DNA of 53,569 nucleotides from Candidatus Azobacteroides sp. (GCA_009783445.1 WRFY01000118.1:1-53569); one strand, 5' to 3'. Positions 35,513 to 47,316 are shown, counted from the first letter of the stretch. The notes: generated by a model not told the origin, from the letters alone. Program-made: numbers and translations.

Positions 35513-35667
35513 TTCTTCGTTTTATTTTATGTTTTCAGTGAATACCCATTTTCCGACACTCATAAACACGATACGGAACCAAACAAACGCTTCCCAAAAA
35601 TCGTTAAGCGTTTTATTCGTTTTGTGTTTTTTACTTTTTCTTGTGACTTCATCTAATCAATCTTTTT

Positions 35668-35675
35668 TATCTTTG
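35668..35675 (+). promoter_or_regulatory. -7 box of DsbD-like gene
   Basis: TATCTTTG followed by CAC, 19 bases before the ATG at 35695. The nearest TTG (35641-35643) is 24 bases upstream. Confidence 0.5.
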
Positions 35676-35694
35676 CACAAAAATAATTTTTGAT

Positions 35695-37731
35695 ATGTTA
35701 AAGCGCTTAAAACTATTTTTTTTCTTTTTTTGCATATGTCCGACCATTTTTTCGCAGATACAAGAACCTGTCAAATGGAAAATATCCATAAATAGTGCAA
35801 GCGAGCTTGTTTTTACTACTTCTATTCAACATGGTTGGCATCTATATGCAATGGACTTGCCGGAAGGAGGCCCTTTGCCTACTACTTTTATTTTTGAAAA
35901 AGTAAAAGGAGCAGAAATTGTGGGCAAAGTTACAACTCTTTGCCAAATAAAAACAGAATTCGACAATTCGTTTGAGATGAATATTGGTTGGTATGACGGA
36001 AATCCCTCTTTTGTACAGAAGTTGAACATCAAAGATCCGGATCATTTTGTCGTAGAAGGTTATGTAGACTACATGACGTGCAACAATGAATATTGTATCC
36101 CTTGTAAAAAGGAATTTTCTTTTTCCCAAAAAGACCTTCCAGTAGAACTTTCGGAAATAAAGAAAATCAAGGAGATAAAAGAAATTAAGGCTGAAGAAGT
36201 TGTGGAGCCTTCAATCAATTCTTCGAAAGTTTCAGAGCTTAAAAATTCAGAGTCTGCAGTAGTGTCGCCCTCCACTTTATGGCAACCCGTGATGGACGAA
36301 TTGCATCATTTCGGAGGCAACACGGCGCGCAATACTTCGTGGTTGTTTATTTTCCTCCTTTGCTTCGGAGGCGGATTTTTGGCTTTACTCACGCCTTGTG
36401 TATGGCCTATCATCCCCATGACCATCAGCTTTTTTCTGAAGCGGTCTAAATCAGACCATAAAAAGGCGGTAGCCGATGCGTTTACTTACGGATTGTCCAT
36501 CATTCTGATCTATTTGGCATTGGGTTTATTGATCACCATTCTTTTCGGAGCCAGCGCATTGAACAATTTATCGACCAATGCAGTAGTTAACCTGATCTTT
36601 TTTGCCCTGTTGATTGTGTTTGCCGCTTCCTTTTTCGGAGCATTCGACTTAACCTTACCTGCTTCCTGGGTAAATAAAATGGACAGTAAGGCGGAATCGA
36701 CTACCGGATTGCTGAGTATTTTCTTTATGGCCTTCACTTTGGTCTTGGTTTCGTTTTCCTGTACAGGTCCCATCATTGGGAGTTTGCTGGTACAAGCCGC
36801 GAGCATGGGAAGCGTTGTAGGTCCAGCCATCGGCATGTTCGGTTTCGGCTTGGCTTTGGCCATTCCTTTTGCCTTGTTTGCCTTGTTTCCTTCGTTATTG
36901 CACGATCTTCCTAAATCGGGCGGATGGCTTAATTCGGTCAAAGTAGTATTGGGTTTTTTGGAATTAGCTTTAGCTTTGAAGTTCCTATCTGTAGCCGATT
37001 TAGCGTATAAATGGCGAATACTCGACCGGGAAGTATTTCTTGTCCTTTGGATTACCATATTTGTCTTGTTGGGTCTTTATCTGTTGGGAAAAATAAAAAT
37101 GCCCCACGACAGCGACCTGAAGCACGTTTCTGTAACCCGTTTGTTTTTATCCATCTTCTCCTTTGCCTTTGCCGTTTACATGATACACGGATTATGGGGC
37201 GCTCCATTGAAAGCCATCAGCGCATTTTCTCCACCGCTCTATACTCAAGATTTCAATCTCTACAACGGAGAGGTACATCCTAAATTTTACGATTACGAGG
37301 AAGGAATGGCTTATGCCGCTAAAAACAAGAAACCTGTTTTGCTCGATTTCACGGGTTACGGTTGCGTCAATTGCCGGGAAATGGAAGCGGCGGTCTGGTC
37401 TAATCCCAGAGTAAAAAGCATAATAGACGATCAGTACGTTCTAATCTCTCTTTTTGTGGATGATAAAACCAAATTACCGGAAACAATAATTGTGGAAGAA
37501 TATGGTAAGACAGTTAAATTGAGAACAATAGGAGATAAATGGAGTTATTTGCAACGATACAAATTCGGAGCAAACGCTCAACCGTATTATGTTTTGTTAG
37601 ACGATAGGGGAATGCCCGTAGGGCCGTGGCGCGCTTACAACCGGAATGTGCAAGATTATATCCGGTTTTTACAGGAAGGAGTTAAAAAATACGAAACAAT
37701 CAATCAACAACAATCTACTAATTACTACTAA
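35695..37731 (+). CDS. dsbD: DsbD-type thiol:disulfide interchange protein
   Basis: A 678-residue inner-membrane reductant shuttle carrying electrons from cytoplasmic thioredoxin to periplasmic partners. Signal peptide, then an N-terminal periplasmic domain with TCNNEYCIPCKKEF, about eight membrane segments from residue 220 with the conserved LTPCVWPIIPMT and SFSCTGPIIGS (the two active Cys), and a C-terminal thioredoxin-like domain with CVNC at about residues 557-560. The domain order matches DsbD. No cytochrome genes are next to it. It is probably a single-gene unit. Confidence 0.92.
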   Translation: MLKRLKLFFFFFCICPTIFSQIQEPVKWKISINSASELVFTTSIQHGWHLYAMDLPEGGPLPTTFIFEKVKGAEIVGKVTTLCQIKTEFDNSFEMNIGWYDGNPSFVQKLNIKDPDHFVVEGYVDYMTCNNEYCIPCKKEFSFSQKDLPVELSEIKKIKEIKEIKAEEVVEPSINSSKVSELKNSESAVVSPSTLWQPVMDELHHFGGNTARNTSWLFIFLLCFGGGFLALLTPCVWPIIPMTISFFLKRSKSDHKKAVADAFTYGLSIILIYLALGLLITILFGASALNNLSTNAVVNLIFFALLIVFAASFFGAFDLTLPASWVNKMDSKAESTTGLLSIFFMAFTLVLVSFSCTGPIIGSLLVQAASMGSVVGPAIGMFGFGLALAIPFALFALFPSLLHDLPKSGGWLNSVKVVLGFLELALALKFLSVADLAYKWRILDREVFLVLWITIFVLLGLYLLGKIKMPHDSDLKHVSVTRLFLSIFSFAFAVYMIHGLWGAPLKAISAFSPPLYTQDFNLYNGEVHPKFYDYEEGMAYAAKNKKPVLLDFTGYGCVNCREMEAAVWSNPRVKSIIDDQYVLISLFVDDKTKLPETIIVEEYGKTVKLRTIGDKWSYLQRYKFGANAQPYYVLLDDRGMPVGPWRAYNRNVQDYIRFLQEGVKKYETINQQQSTNYY

Positions 37732-37786
37732 TCCGACAAATTCAAAATAGCAACAAGATGTTAAACAAAAAATATTTTGCATCCTA

Positions 37787-38872
37787 ATGACTCAAAACAC
37801 TCTATTGGAGAAATTAGAGGCTCTGGTGATCCGCTTTGAAGAAATAGGAAAACTGATTACCGACCCCGACGTCATTACCGACCGGAAACGTTTTATCAAA
37901 CTGAACAAGGAATATCGGGAGTTGGGAAAAATTTCAGAAGCTTGTAGCCGTTATCAGCAACTATTGAACGGAATCGAAGAAGCAAAATCCATTCTCGAAA
38001 ACGAATCCGACGCCGAACTCCGCGAAATGGCTCGGGAAGAATTGGACGAATGTACGCAACGTCTTCCGCAAGTAGAAGAAGAAATCAAGTGGCTTTTAAT
38101 ACCTGCCGATCCGGAAGACGGAAAAAATGCGATTGTGGAAATTCGTAGCGGAACAGGAGGCGACGAAGCGGCTCTTTTCGCCGGCGATTTATTTCGAATG
38201 TATTCCAAATACTGCGAATCCAAAGGCTGGCAAATAGAAGTAACCAATATCAGCGAAGGAACTATCGGCGGCTACAAAGAAATTATTTTTACCGTAACAG
38301 GTGAAAATGTCTATGGCACAATGAAGTATGAATCAGGTGTGCATCGGGTGCAGCGAATACCGCAAACCGAAACACAAGGCAGAGTACACACTTCTGCGGC
38401 AACGGTGGCCGTACTTCCCGAAGCGGAGGAAGTGGATGTGGAAATCAATCCGGCCGATTTGGAATATCAAACTTCACGCTCCAGCGGCGCCGGCGGACAA
38501 AACGTCAATAAAGTGGAAACGAAGGTACAACTCACGCATAAACCTACGGGCATCATGGTACAATGTCAAGTGGCGCGTTCTCAGTTAGCCAATCGGGAAA
38601 TGGCATTGCAAATGCTTCGAAGCAAGTTGTACGACATGAAATTACAGGCACATTTGGATGCAATCGCCTATAAACGGAAAACGATGGTTTCGACGGGCGA
38701 CCGTTCGGCAAAAATCCGTACCTACAATTATCCGCAGGGACGGGTGACCGATCATCGAATCAACTATACGATGTATAATCTCCCAGCATTCGTCGGCGGA
38801 GATATTCAAGGCGCGATTGACCAACTCATCGTGGCAGAGAATGCTGAACGATTGAAAGAAAATGAATTATAA
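37787..38872 (+). CDS. prfA: Peptide chain release factor 1
   Basis: RF1 terminates translation at UAA and UAG. The codon-reading PxT motif is PQT (about residues 192-194, in [20 protein letters not shown]), and the hydrolysis motif GGQ is at 236-238 ([12 protein letters not shown]). Its 361 residues are complete and normal. An intact RF1 argues that UAG still means stop in this organism, which matters for the two in-frame TAG codons near 21.6 and 24.5 kb. It lies 55 bases after dsbD. Confidence 0.97.
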   Translation: MTQNTLLEKLEALVIRFEEIGKLITDPDVITDRKRFIKLNKEYRELGKISEACSRYQQLLNGIEEAKSILENESDAELREMAREELDECTQRLPQVEEEIKWLLIPADPEDGKNAIVEIRSGTGGDEAALFAGDLFRMYSKYCESKGWQIEVTNISEGTIGGYKEIIFTVTGENVYGTMKYESGVHRVQRIPQTETQGRVHTSAATVAVLPEAEEVDVEINPADLEYQTSRSSGAGGQNVNKVETKVQLTHKPTGIMVQCQVARSQLANREMALQMLRSKLYDMKLQAHLDAIAYKRKTMVSTGDRSAKIRTYNYPQGRVTDHRINYTMYNLPAFVGGDIQGAIDQLIVAENAERLKENEL

Positions 38873-38933
38873 AAACAGTCGGAAGTATTCGGTATTTATT
38901 ACATAAAAAGTAAAACATAGATTGACAAAGCCA

Positions 38934-39767
38934 ATGACAAAACACGAATTATTTCATCATATTCTTCGAAAACAATCCTTCCTCTGCGTAGGATTAGATA
39001 CGGATATCAATAAAATTCCCATGCATCTGCTCCAAGAAGAAGATGCTGTTTTTGCATTTAACCAAGCGATTATTGATGCAACACAAGCTTATTGCGTGGC
39101 CTACAAACCCAATCTGGCATTCTATGAAAGTTTGGGCGTAAAAGGACTGATCGCTCTGGAAAAGACGGTCGCCTATATCCGCCGCAATTATCCCGACCAG
39201 TTCATTATCGCCGACGCCAAACGAGGCGATATCGACACTACGTCCGAGATGTATGCTCGCGCAGTTTTTGAATCTTCCGATTTCGATGCGGTTACAATAG
39301 CTCCCTATATGGGAGAAGACGGCGTGAAACCATTTCTTGCTTATCCCAATAAATGGACGATTTTGCTTGCTTTAACCTCCAACAAAGGATCACGGGATTT
39401 TCAATGGATGGTAGACGCCAATGGGGAATATCTGTTTGAAAAGGTATTGAAAAAATCGCAGGAATGGGCAACCGATGAACAATTGATGTATGTAGTGGGC
39501 GCTACGCAAAGCAAAACATTGGAAGACATCCGCCGGATAGTTCCTAATCATTTTCTATTGGTTCCCGGAATAGGCGCACAAGGCGGAAGTTTGGAAGAAG
39601 TGGCACGGTACGGACTGAACAAACAGTGCGGTTTGCTGGTGAATTCGTCCCGCCAGATCATTTATGCCGATCCTACCGAAAAATTTGCGGAAGCAGCGCG
39701 GCAAAACGCTCAACAATTGCAGACAGAAATGGCTATGTATTTGAAATGGATAACAAACGAAAAATAA
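38934..39767 (+). CDS. pyrF: Orotidine 5'-phosphate decarboxylase
   Basis: Decarboxylates OMP to UMP in pyrimidine synthesis. The catalytic block [19 protein letters not shown] is typical of the larger (type 2) enzyme, and [11 protein letters not shown] lies near the phosphate-binding end. Start ATG 38934 is preferred to the TTG at 38922. About 277 residues, normal for type 2. The last 22 bases overlap the HD-domain gene. Confidence 0.94.
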   Translation: MTKHELFHHILRKQSFLCVGLDTDINKIPMHLLQEEDAVFAFNQAIIDATQAYCVAYKPNLAFYESLGVKGLIALEKTVAYIRRNYPDQFIIADAKRGDIDTTSEMYARAVFESSDFDAVTIAPYMGEDGVKPFLAYPNKWTILLALTSNKGSRDFQWMVDANGEYLFEKVLKKSQEWATDEQLMYVVGATQSKTLEDIRRIVPNHFLLVPGIGAQGGSLEEVARYGLNKQCGLLVNSSRQIIYADPTEKFAEAARQNAQQLQTEMAMYLKWITNEK

Positions 39768-40975
39768 TTAACGACCCTGTATTCGGATTCATCAATATAC
39801 CGAGTGAATTTATTTACAACATTATCAACCATCCCTATTTCCAACGTTTAAACCGAATTAAACAGTTGGGTTTGACTCATTTTGTTTACCCCGGCGCACA
39901 ACATACGCGCATGAGCCATTCGTTGGGGGCAATGTATCTGATGGACGAAGCAATCGTTCATCTGCAATCCAAAGGACACGCAATTACTCCCGAAGAAAAA
40001 GAAGCCGCTTTGGCTTGCATTTTGATGCATGATTTGGGTCATGGCCCTTTTTCGCATGCTTGGGAAAATACCTTAGTGAAAAATATTCGCCATGAAGAAA
40101 TTTCCCTTTCCTTGATGAAAAAAATAAACGAAGAAATGGATGGCCGATTAGACAAGGCCATTGCCATTTTTCAGGATGAATACCCCAAAAAATTTCTTCA
40201 TCAGCTTGTCAGCGGACAATTGGATGTCGACCGGCTGGATTATTTGAGACGGGACAGCTTCTTTACGGGAGTGACTGAAGGAAACATTGGATCGGCGCGT
40301 ATCATCAAAATGCTGAACCTGAAGGACGGACGTTTAGTGGTCGAAGCCAAAGGAATTTATTCGATTGAAAACTTTCTAATGGCGCGGCGGCTAATGTATT
40401 GGCAAGTTTACTCGCATAAAACAGCATTTGCCGCCGAAAAAATGATGGTCAACGTGCTGAAAAGAGCGCAGGAATTGGCCATGCAAGGAACGGCCTTATT
40501 TGCTTCGCCGGCTTTGCACTATTTTTTAGATCGTCCGGTCGACAAGCAAACTTTGCTGAACGACCCGCAAGCGCTGGCTCATTTTGTCGATTTAGACGAC
40601 AACGATATCTGGTCGGCATTGAAAGTCTGGGCTAAACATTCCGATAAAATCATGGCCTTATTGAGTGAAGGCCTTTTGAACCGCCATTTGTTTAAAATCG
40701 AAATCGAGCAAAAACCGTTTGCGGCTCAATATGTAGAAGAAAAGAAAAAGAAATGGTCCCAGTATTACGCGATTTCTCTCGAAGACGTTTCTTATCTGAT
40801 TTCTGCCGGCGAAATATCGACCAATATGTACAACGAAACAGACGATAGCATCGACATTTTATACAAAGACGGAACAACAAAAGACATAGCGGAAGCATCC
40901 GATATGTTGAATATACAATTGCTTTCGAAGAAAATCAAGAAGTATTACTTTTGTTTTTTGCGAGATTCAAAATAA
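39746..40975 (+). CDS. HD-domain phosphohydrolase (dNTPase-like)
   Basis: A protein of about 409 residues of the SAMHD1/dGTPase-like HD superfamily. The metal-binding block is [16 protein letters not shown], preceded by the family-typical [29 protein letters not shown] and followed by [14 protein letters not shown] nucleotide triphosphohydrolase role is likely; the substrate is not shown. The ATG at 39746 is inside pyrF, in another frame. Same-strand overlap suggests coupled translation. A longer frame upstream is shared with pyrF and is not coding. Confidence 0.9.
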   Translation: MDNKRKIINDPVFGFINIPSEFIYNIINHPYFQRLNRIKQLGLTHFVYPGAQHTRMSHSLGAMYLMDEAIVHLQSKGHAITPEEKEAALACILMHDLGHGPFSHAWENTLVKNIRHEEISLSLMKKINEEMDGRLDKAIAIFQDEYPKKFLHQLVSGQLDVDRLDYLRRDSFFTGVTEGNIGSARIIKMLNLKDGRLVVEAKGIYSIENFLMARRLMYWQVYSHKTAFAAEKMMVNVLKRAQELAMQGTALFASPALHYFLDRPVDKQTLLNDPQALAHFVDLDDNDIWSALKVWAKHSDKIMALLSEGLLNRHLFKIEIEQKPFAAQYVEEKKKKWSQYYAISLEDVSYLISAGEISTNMYNETDDSIDILYKDGTTKDIAEASDMLNIQLLSKKIKKYYFCFLRDSK

Positions 40976-41024
40976 TTTCCGTACTTTGTCCAAATTTTTT
41001 AAACAGAACAAATTGAAACGCAAC

Positions 41025-42101
41025 ATGGAGTTTAGCGCCCTGCAAATAGCCCAATTTTTAAACGGAAAGATAGAAGGCGATCCGAATATTACAGTAAATG
41101 ATTTTTCTAAAATAGAAGAAGGAAAATCCAAAACGCTTACCTTTCTTGCCAATCCTAAATATACTTCGTTTATATACGAAACGCAAGCGAGCATTGCATT
41201 AGTCAATGAAGATTTTATCCCTGAAAAAAAATTACCGGCTACGCTAACGCTCATTCGTGTTGTCAATGCGTATACGGCTTTGGCGCAACTGTTAGACATC
41301 GTAAACCAAGCCAAAAGCAAAAAGAAAGGGATCGAAACTCCTTCTTTCATCAGTCCTTCAGCAAAGATACCCGAAGAAAACCGGTATATCGGAGCTTTTG
41401 CCTACATTGGACACCATGTTTGCTTAGGCGAAAACGTAGCAATTTATCCCCATGCCTACATTGGCGATCAGGTCGAAATCGGAGAAAATACCATTATTTA
41501 TGCCGGAGCAAAAATTTATGAAGGATGCAAAATCGGGAAAAATTGCATCATTCACGCCGGCGCGGTTATCGGAGCCGATGGATTCGGATTTGCCAAAGAA
41601 GGAGAAACGTATAAAAAGATTCCTCAATTAGGAATTGTGACCATTGAAGACGATGTTGAAATTGGCGCGAATACCACCATTGACCGAGCCATTATGGATT
41701 CGACCCTCATTCGGAAAGGCGTCAAATTAGATAATCTCATTCAGATAGCCCACAATGTAGAAATTGGCGAAAATACCGGCATTGCAGCACAGGCGGGAAT
41801 TTCCGGTTCAACGAAAATTGGGAAAAACAACATGATTGGAGGACAGGTTGGATTCGGCGGACATATCAAAACCGGCGACCATGTAAACATTGGCGCACAA
41901 GCGGGAATAATCAGCAATATAGAATCCGGCAGAAACATTATCGGAAGTCCGGCGATAGATGTCAACAAATTCTTCCGATCCAGCATTATTTTCCCCAAAT
42001 TACCAGAGATATACAGGGAAATGCTCCAATTGCAAAAAGAAGTGGAGAAATTAAAAAAAGAAAAAATAGATGATAACAAAACAACACACACTAAAGGATA
42101 G
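41025..42101 (+). CDS. lpxD: UDP-3-O-(3-hydroxyacyl)glucosamine N-acyltransferase
   Basis: LpxD adds the second 3-hydroxyacyl chain in lipid A synthesis. The N-terminal uridine-binding domain is followed by hexapeptide repeats ([37 protein letters not shown]) of a left-handed beta-helix, then a helical tail. The ATG at 41025 gives the normal [14 protein letters not shown] start; the upstream TTG is not needed. About 358 residues. It ends in TAG and overlaps lpxC/fabZ by 32 bases. Confidence 0.95.
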   Translation: MEFSALQIAQFLNGKIEGDPNITVNDFSKIEEGKSKTLTFLANPKYTSFIYETQASIALVNEDFIPEKKLPATLTLIRVVNAYTALAQLLDIVNQAKSKKKGIETPSFISPSAKIPEENRYIGAFAYIGHHVCLGENVAIYPHAYIGDQVEIGENTIIYAGAKIYEGCKIGKNCIIHAGAVIGADGFGFAKEGETYKKIPQLGIVTIEDDVEIGANTTIDRAIMDSTLIRKGVKLDNLIQIAHNVEIGENTGIAAQAGISGSTKIGKNNMIGGQVGFGGHIKTGDHVNIGAQAGIISNIESGRNIIGSPAIDVNKFFRSSIIFPKLPEIYREMLQLQKEVEKLKKEKIDDNKTTHTKG

Positions 42102-43458
42102 TTTTTCGCTACAAGGAAAGGGTTTACATACAGGATTAAAAATCAATATCAAATTCAATCCGGCGCCTATCGACTATGGGTATAAAATCAAAAGAACCGA
42201 CTTACCCGGCCAACCCGTGATCGATGCAGTCGCCGAAAATGTAGGCAATACGCAACGCGGCACGGTTATTGTTAAAAATGACGTGCAAATCAGCACCGTG
42301 GAGCATGCGCTTGCTGCCTTATACGCTCTGCAAGTCGACAATTGTTTGATTGAAGTAGACGCCCCCGAATTTCCTATTTTAGACGGCAGCGCGATCGAAT
42401 ATGTGAATGCAATCGAACAGACCGGGTTGAAAGAACAAGATGCCGAACGCAATTATTACATCGTCAAAAACCAAATGGAGGTCAAAGACGAAGAATCGGG
42501 CGCTTCCATCGTGATCCTTCCATGCAATCAGTTTGTAGTTAACACATTAATAGCTTTCGATTCACTCATTCTGGACAATCAATTTGCAACTTTAGATAAA
42601 TTGGAAGATTTCAAAAATGAAATAGCGGCCAGCCGAACGTTCGTTTTTGTACGTGAAATAGAACATTTACTGGAAAAAAATTTGATTAAAGGCGGCGACT
42701 TGGACAATGCCATTGTGATTTACGAACGGCAAATCAGTCAGGATCGTTTCGATCAACTGGCCGATAAAATGAAAGTAGGCCACAAAGATGCTACGCGTTT
42801 GGGATATATCATGAATAAACCGTTGGCTTACCCCAACGAACCAGCACGTCATAAACTGCTGGATATCATTGGCGATATCGCATTGATTGGCAGGCCGATA
42901 CGGGGACGAATCATCGCTACTTGTCCGGGGCACAGAATCAACAACAAACTGGCGCGCCTGATTCGTAAAGAGATCAAACAGAACGAAGTACAAGCCCCTC
43001 TATACAATCCCAATCTTCCTCCCGTAATCAATATCAATCGGATCAAAGAATTATTGCCGCACCGCTACCCATTTTTAATGGTAGAAAAAATTATTGAAAT
43101 TGGCGACAAACACATTGTGGGGGTAAAAAACGTTTCGGTCAACGAACCATTTTTTCAGGGACATTTTCCGGAAGAACCGGTTATGCCCGGCGTTTTACTG
43201 ATCGAATCCATGGCTCAAACGGGGGGTATACTTATATTGAACTCGTTAGACGAACCCCATCGCTATTCTACTTATTTCCTGAAAATCGACTCCGTTAAAT
43301 TCCGGCAAAAAGTAGTTCCAGGAGACACTTTGATTTTTCGCTTGGAATTAACGATGGAAATCCGCCGAGGGATTGCCAATATGAAAGGCTATTGCTTTGT
43401 GGGTGAAAAATTAGTATGCGAAGCCGAATTTATGGCGCAAATCATTAAGAACAAGTAG
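42070..43458 (+). CDS. lpxC/fabZ: Bifunctional LpxC/FabZ (deacetylase and hydroxyacyl-ACP dehydratase)
   Basis: A 462-residue fusion characteristic of Bacteroidota. Residues about 1-300 are LpxC, the zinc deacetylase committing UDP-GlcNAc derivatives to lipid A ([27 protein letters not shown]). Residues about 315-462 are FabZ, the dehydratase of fatty-acid elongation ([34 protein letters not shown]). The fusion joins two activities that use 3-hydroxyacyl-ACP pools. The gene ends with TAG, and lpxA begins two codons later in the same frame. Confidence 0.97.
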   Translation: MITKQHTLKDSFSLQGKGLHTGLKINIKFNPAPIDYGYKIKRTDLPGQPVIDAVAENVGNTQRGTVIVKNDVQISTVEHALAALYALQVDNCLIEVDAPEFPILDGSAIEYVNAIEQTGLKEQDAERNYYIVKNQMEVKDEESGASIVILPCNQFVVNTLIAFDSLILDNQFATLDKLEDFKNEIAASRTFVFVREIEHLLEKNLIKGGDLDNAIVIYERQISQDRFDQLADKMKVGHKDATRLGYIMNKPLAYPNEPARHKLLDIIGDIALIGRPIRGRIIATCPGHRINNKLARLIRKEIKQNEVQAPLYNPNLPPVININRIKELLPHRYPFLMVEKIIEIGDKHIVGVKNVSVNEPFFQGHFPEEPVMPGVLLIESMAQTGGILILNSLDEPHRYSTYFLKIDSVKFRQKVVPGDTLIFRLELTMEIRRGIANMKGYCFVGEKLVCEAEFMAQIIKNK

Positions 43459-43464
43459 AATATC

Positions 43465-44244
43465 ATGAAACAAGAACTCTCGTCCGTACACCCGGAAGCA
43501 ATCATTGGGGCAAATGTGACCATCAGTCCTTTTGTCACTATCGACAAAAACGTCGTCATTGGCGACAATACGTATATTTATCCCAATGCCGTCATATTGG
43601 AAGGAGCGCGCATCGGAAAAAACTGCCGGATATTTCCGAATGCAGTTTTATCGGCCATTCCGCAGGATTTGAAATTCAAAGGAGAAGAAACCACTTGTGA
43701 AATCGGCGACAACACAACGATTCGTGAATGTGTCACCATCAATCGCGGAACAGCGTCTAAAGGAAAGACGATTGTAGGAAGCGACTGCTTGGTGATGGCT
43801 TATTCGCACATTGCCCACGACTGCATCATCAAAAATCAGGTCATCATAGGAAATGCTTCGCAATTAGCCGGAGAAGTAGAAGTTGACGATTACGCCATTT
43901 TGAGCGGAGGAACCTTAGTACATCAATTTTCCCGCATTGGCAAACATGTGATGATTCAGGGAGGCTCCCGCGTAGGAAAAGATATCCCGCCTTATGTCAT
44001 TGTCGGACGGGATCCCATTACTTATTCGGGGATCAACATCGTGGGATTGAAAAGAAGAAGATTTACTTCGGAACAAATAACAGCTATCCAGGAAATTTAC
44101 CGCATTCTGTACCAATCCGGCATGAACAATTCGGCAGCCGTAAAGTGTATTGAAGCGAATATTCCCGAGGGACCAGAAAAAGAAGAGATTTTATATTTTA
44201 TTACAAACTCGCAAAGAGGTATTGTAAGAGGCTATTTAGAATAA
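43465..44244 (+). CDS. lpxA: UDP-N-acetylglucosamine acyltransferase
   Basis: LpxA starts lipid A synthesis by O-acylating UDP-GlcNAc. Hexapeptide repeats run through the N-terminal two-thirds (IGANVTISPFVTIDKNVVIGDNTYIYPNAVI), with the catalytic His in MAYSHIAHDC, and a helical C-terminus follows. The 259 residues are normal. It lies 6 bases after lpxC/fabZ, so the three lipid A genes are one operon with lpxD. Confidence 0.96.
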   Translation: MKQELSSVHPEAIIGANVTISPFVTIDKNVVIGDNTYIYPNAVILEGARIGKNCRIFPNAVLSAIPQDLKFKGEETTCEIGDNTTIRECVTINRGTASKGKTIVGSDCLVMAYSHIAHDCIIKNQVIIGNASQLAGEVEVDDYAILSGGTLVHQFSRIGKHVMIQGGSRVGKDIPPYVIVGRDPITYSGINIVGLKRRRFTSEQITAIQEIYRILYQSGMNNSAAVKCIEANIPEGPEKEEILYFITNSQRGIVRGYLE

Positions 44245-44253
44245 AAATTGATT

Positions 44254-44796
44254 ATGATTTACAAATTTATTTTAGTTTCAGATGAAATAGACGATTTCAG
44301 GAGAGATATTACGATTGATTCAGAAGCGACTTTCTTTGAATTGCATGAAACAATCCTGGATTCTGTAGGCTATGCAAAAGATCAGATTACTTCTTTTTTT
44401 CTTTGCGACGAAGACTGGTCAAAAAAAGCCGAAATCACCTTGATCGATATGGATCATAATTCGGATGAAGACGTTTATGTGATGGAAAAATGCCGTCTGA
44501 GCGAACTATTGGAAGATGAACGACAAAAATTGATTTATGTGTTTGAACCTTTGACCGAACGCTGTTTCTTTATGGAATTGCGGGAAATCACATGGGGAAA
44601 AAGTCAAGATAAACCACAAATAGTGAAATCGGTGGGAAATCCTCCCGAACAAATTTCTCCTTATCTGGAAGATCTGGATGTGTTTGTTCCTCGTGTGGAT
44701 TTGGATGCGGATTTAGATTTAGGCAATGAGGAAGATTTTTTCGACGATGATTTCAATCTGGAGGATTACGACGAAGAAAGTTTCAACGATTATTGA
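44254..44796 (+). CDS. Plasmid pRiA4b ORF-3-like domain protein
   Basis: A protein of about 180 residues with the pRiA4b ORF-3/IS1096-passenger fold ([35 protein letters not shown]...SFFLCDEDW). The tail from about residue 145 is strongly acidic with Asp/Glu runs ([19 protein letters not shown]). The role is unknown. The ATG at 44254 is the likely start. It is 9 bases after lpxA and 35 before miaA, an order often seen in Bacteroidota. Confidence 0.85.
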   Translation: MIYKFILVSDEIDDFRRDITIDSEATFFELHETILDSVGYAKDQITSFFLCDEDWSKKAEITLIDMDHNSDEDVYVMEKCRLSELLEDERQKLIYVFEPLTERCFFMELREITWGKSQDKPQIVKSVGNPPEQISPYLEDLDVFVPRVDLDADLDLGNEEDFFDDDFNLEDYDEESFNDY

Positions 44797-44831
44797 ATAG
44801 CGGAAATGCAAACCGTTCGCTTATCCGTTTC

Positions 44832-45728
44832 ATGAACCGTCTTGTTGTTCTAACAGGTCCTACGGGCGTTGGCAAAACGGCTTTGAGTTTGCTATTAGCC
44901 AAAGAGTTTCACTCGCCGGTGATTTCTGCAGATTCCCGTCAGTTATATCAGGATTTGGTCATTGGGACGGATGCTCCCTCACCCAACGATTTGGAAGCGG
45001 TGAAGCATTATTTTGTTGGAAATTTGCAACTGACTGATTATTACAGCGCCAGCCGTTTTGAAGACGAGGTCGTTCAACTCCTTGCCGTTTTGCATCAAAC
45101 GCATGAAACTGTTCTGATGTGCGGAGGATCGATGATGTATATAGATGCCGTATGTAAAGGAATCGATGAAATTCCGTCTATCGACGAAGCCTTGCGCGCG
45201 GATATTTTTCATTTATTCGAAAAGGAAGGTTTGGATCCCATTCGCCGGCAATTAAAAATCCTCGATCCTGTTTTTTACAATCAGGTAGATCTCCGTAATT
45301 CCAAACGAGTCATTCACGCCTTGGAAATTTGCCTGATGACCGGTCAGCCTTACTCTTCTCTCCGCACGCATGCAGTAAAAGAGCGTCCTTTCCGCATTGT
45401 CAAAATCGGATTGATGCGCGAACGCAAAGAACTCTACGAACGAATCAATCTCCGCGTAGACCGAATGATGGCTGCCGGACTGCTGGAAGAAGCGCGCGCG
45501 CTCTATCCCTACCGCCATTTGAACGCGCTAAACACAGTCGGTTACAAAGAACTTTTCCGTTTTTTAGAGGGTGAATGCACTTTGGATTTTGCCATTGAAA
45601 AAATAAAGCAAAACAGCCGCATTTACGCCCGCAAGCAAATGACTTGGTTCAAGCGCGACCATGCGATTACCTGGTTTCATCCGGAAAATGTAGAGGAAAT
45701 ACTCAAACACCTCCGTCTGCAAAGCTGA
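44832..45728 (+). CDS. miaA: tRNA dimethylallyltransferase
   Basis: MiaA isopentenylates A37 of tRNAs reading codons starting with U. The P-loop [13 protein letters not shown] is at residues about 6-18; [19 protein letters not shown] and the C-terminal KQMTWFKRD are diagnostic. About 298 residues. The ATG at 44832 gives MNRLVVLTG. It uses dimethylallyl diphosphate, which the MEP pathway (ispE in this window) supplies. Its stop abuts the convergent HAD gene. Confidence 0.95.
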   Translation: MNRLVVLTGPTGVGKTALSLLLAKEFHSPVISADSRQLYQDLVIGTDAPSPNDLEAVKHYFVGNLQLTDYYSASRFEDEVVQLLAVLHQTHETVLMCGGSMMYIDAVCKGIDEIPSIDEALRADIFHLFEKEGLDPIRRQLKILDPVFYNQVDLRNSKRVIHALEICLMTGQPYSSLRTHAVKERPFRIVKIGLMRERKELYERINLRVDRMMAAGLLEEARALYPYRHLNALNTVGYKELFRFLEGECTLDFAIEKIKQNSRIYARKQMTWFKRDHAITWFHPENVEEILKHLRLQS

Positions 45729-46367
45729 TCATAAAAAAAGACTGCGAAAATCAAAATTTCGAAAATTGGGTATGACTTTTATGCAATCGTTTTGAATACT
45801 TTCGACCGAATTGGTAGTAGATAAACCAATTACTTGCATTCCGGCGGCATTTCCCGATCGAATTCCATTGAAAGAGTCTTCAAATACAAAACAATTTTCA
45901 AGTAAAACGTTCAAATCCTGAGCCGCCAAAAGAAAACACATCGGATGCGGTTTGCCATCTGTGATCCGGTTAGCCGACACAATCGTATCGAAATAAGAAC
46001 GGATAGGCAGTTTGCTCAAAACGTATTGTAGCTTTTCATCATCCGAACTGGTAACTAATCCTGTCTGAATTCCTTCCTTTTTCACTTTCTCCAACAATTC
46101 CAGAGCGCCGGGAATCGGCAGAATATCCATTTGCAACTCAAAAGCCCGATTGGCGGCAGCCAGTTTTTCTTGCTCTTCGGGCGAAAGATGCGAAAAATAG
46201 GTCGTTAGAATATTGGGAAGCGTCGTTCCCTTGATTAAATACTCAAAACTTTCTATTCCCAGGTGATAATCATCAGCGACTTTATGCCAAAAACGATCGT
46301 ATTGCGATTCGCTGTCAATAAGAACGCCGTCTAAATCGAATAAAAAAGCGAAGTTTTTCTTCTTCAT
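45729..46367 (-). CDS. HAD-family phosphatase (beta-phosphoglucomutase-like)
   Basis: A 212-residue haloacid-dehalogenase-fold protein with motif I LFDLDGVLIDSE, motif II LVTSSD and the C-terminal FEDSFNGIRSGNAAGM, as in the beta-phosphoglucomutase/sugar-phosphatase group. The substrate is not deducible. A TACCTTTG -7 box lies 20 bases upstream. Confidence 0.9.
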   Translation of the reverse strand: MKKKNFAFLFDLDGVLIDSESQYDRFWHKVADDYHLGIESFEYLIKGTTLPNILTTYFSHLSPEEQEKLAAANRAFELQMDILPIPGALELLEKVKKEGIQTGLVTSSDDEKLQYVLSKLPIRSYFDTIVSANRITDGKPHPMCFLLAAQDLNVLLENCFVFEDSFNGIRSGNAAGMQVIGLSTTNSVESIQNDCIKVIPNFRNFDFRSLFL

Positions 46368-46387
46368 ATTATTTAAATGAATTGCTG

Positions 46388-46395
46388 CAAAGGTA
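46388..46395 (-). promoter_or_regulatory. -7 box of HAD phosphatase gene
   Basis: Minus-strand TACCTTTG followed by CA, 20 bases before the ATG at 46367. No -33 match. The same CTGCAAAGGTA string recurs at 46671-46680. Confidence 0.5.
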
Positions 46396-47316
46396 AAAAA
46401 AAATTTTAATCGAGGCTAATAACTTGTTTGAAAGGATACTTTGGAAAAAATCTTTCGCAAAAGAAGAATTTTCATTTGGTAGAATTTCCAAATAAAAATC
46501 TTCTCTCGCTACTAGACTCCTACTATTTATACTCAATAATATGAGAACAAATAATATATAGACTACTCATCCGTACTTTTTTTCATAATTTTCAAATAAC
46601 GTGTGTGTGTATGGGTTTTGTGTTCATTTTTTCATAGATACTCTCAATATCTTGAATCTTAATATATGACTGCAAAGGTATGGATATTTTTGCATAAAAC
46701 TATCACTTTATCTGAGCATTATATTTCTTTTTTTCTTGTTCTATGACTAAAATCGATTATGTTTTTACAAAAATAGTTGAATTTCAAAAGTAAAAGCAAG
46801 AATAAACATTAGCCAGAACAAAATTTGATATATTGTCAATTCGGATCATTTTCATTCATCCTGAAAAACCGATTCATCCACTAAAACTTTAAACTACCGA
46901 TGAAGCCGATGTCTCATCTGTTCCATTTATGTCATTTTGCGTTCTTAATGAATTTATTTGGGAATTAGGTATACACCCCAGAAATGTATTATTCTTAATT
47001 ATCCGAATATAATTTCCTTTATTAATAATCCTAACCAAAGTGGATTAGAAATTTTGAAAGTGTAAACTTGAAAAATATTTATCTGGTATTTATCTGGGAA
47101 CTTTATCGCACATCCAACTCGACTTTTTTCGACAAAACAAAATTATTTTCCTCATATTAATGCAACTATTGTTTCATTTTAAATAAATAACCCATTTTTA
47201 TAAAATAATCCGGTTGAATCCGTCTGAAATTATCCGTGTTTTGATGATAAATCCAATAATCATCTAATTCATGCTTAAAAAAAATAGCAATCATGTCGAA
47301 AAATGAGTAAAAATAC
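46396..47316. other. Long AT-rich intergenic region
   Basis: No gene is visible in this stretch. It contains a -7 match on the plus strand (TATTTTTG, 46685-46692), one on the minus strand (46673-46680), repeat copy C at 46912-46946 and a tandem 11-base repeat, TATTTATCTGG twice, at 47076-47097. The length and composition suggest a regulatory or decayed region. I looked for tRNA and small-RNA features and saw none I could support. Confidence 0.5.
46912..46946 (+). repeat. CATCTGCGTT-type repeat, copy C
   Basis: TCTCATCTGTTCCATTTATG followed by TCATTTTGCGTTCTT resembles one arm of copy B. It is more degenerate, and no clear partner arm is seen. Confidence 0.4.
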
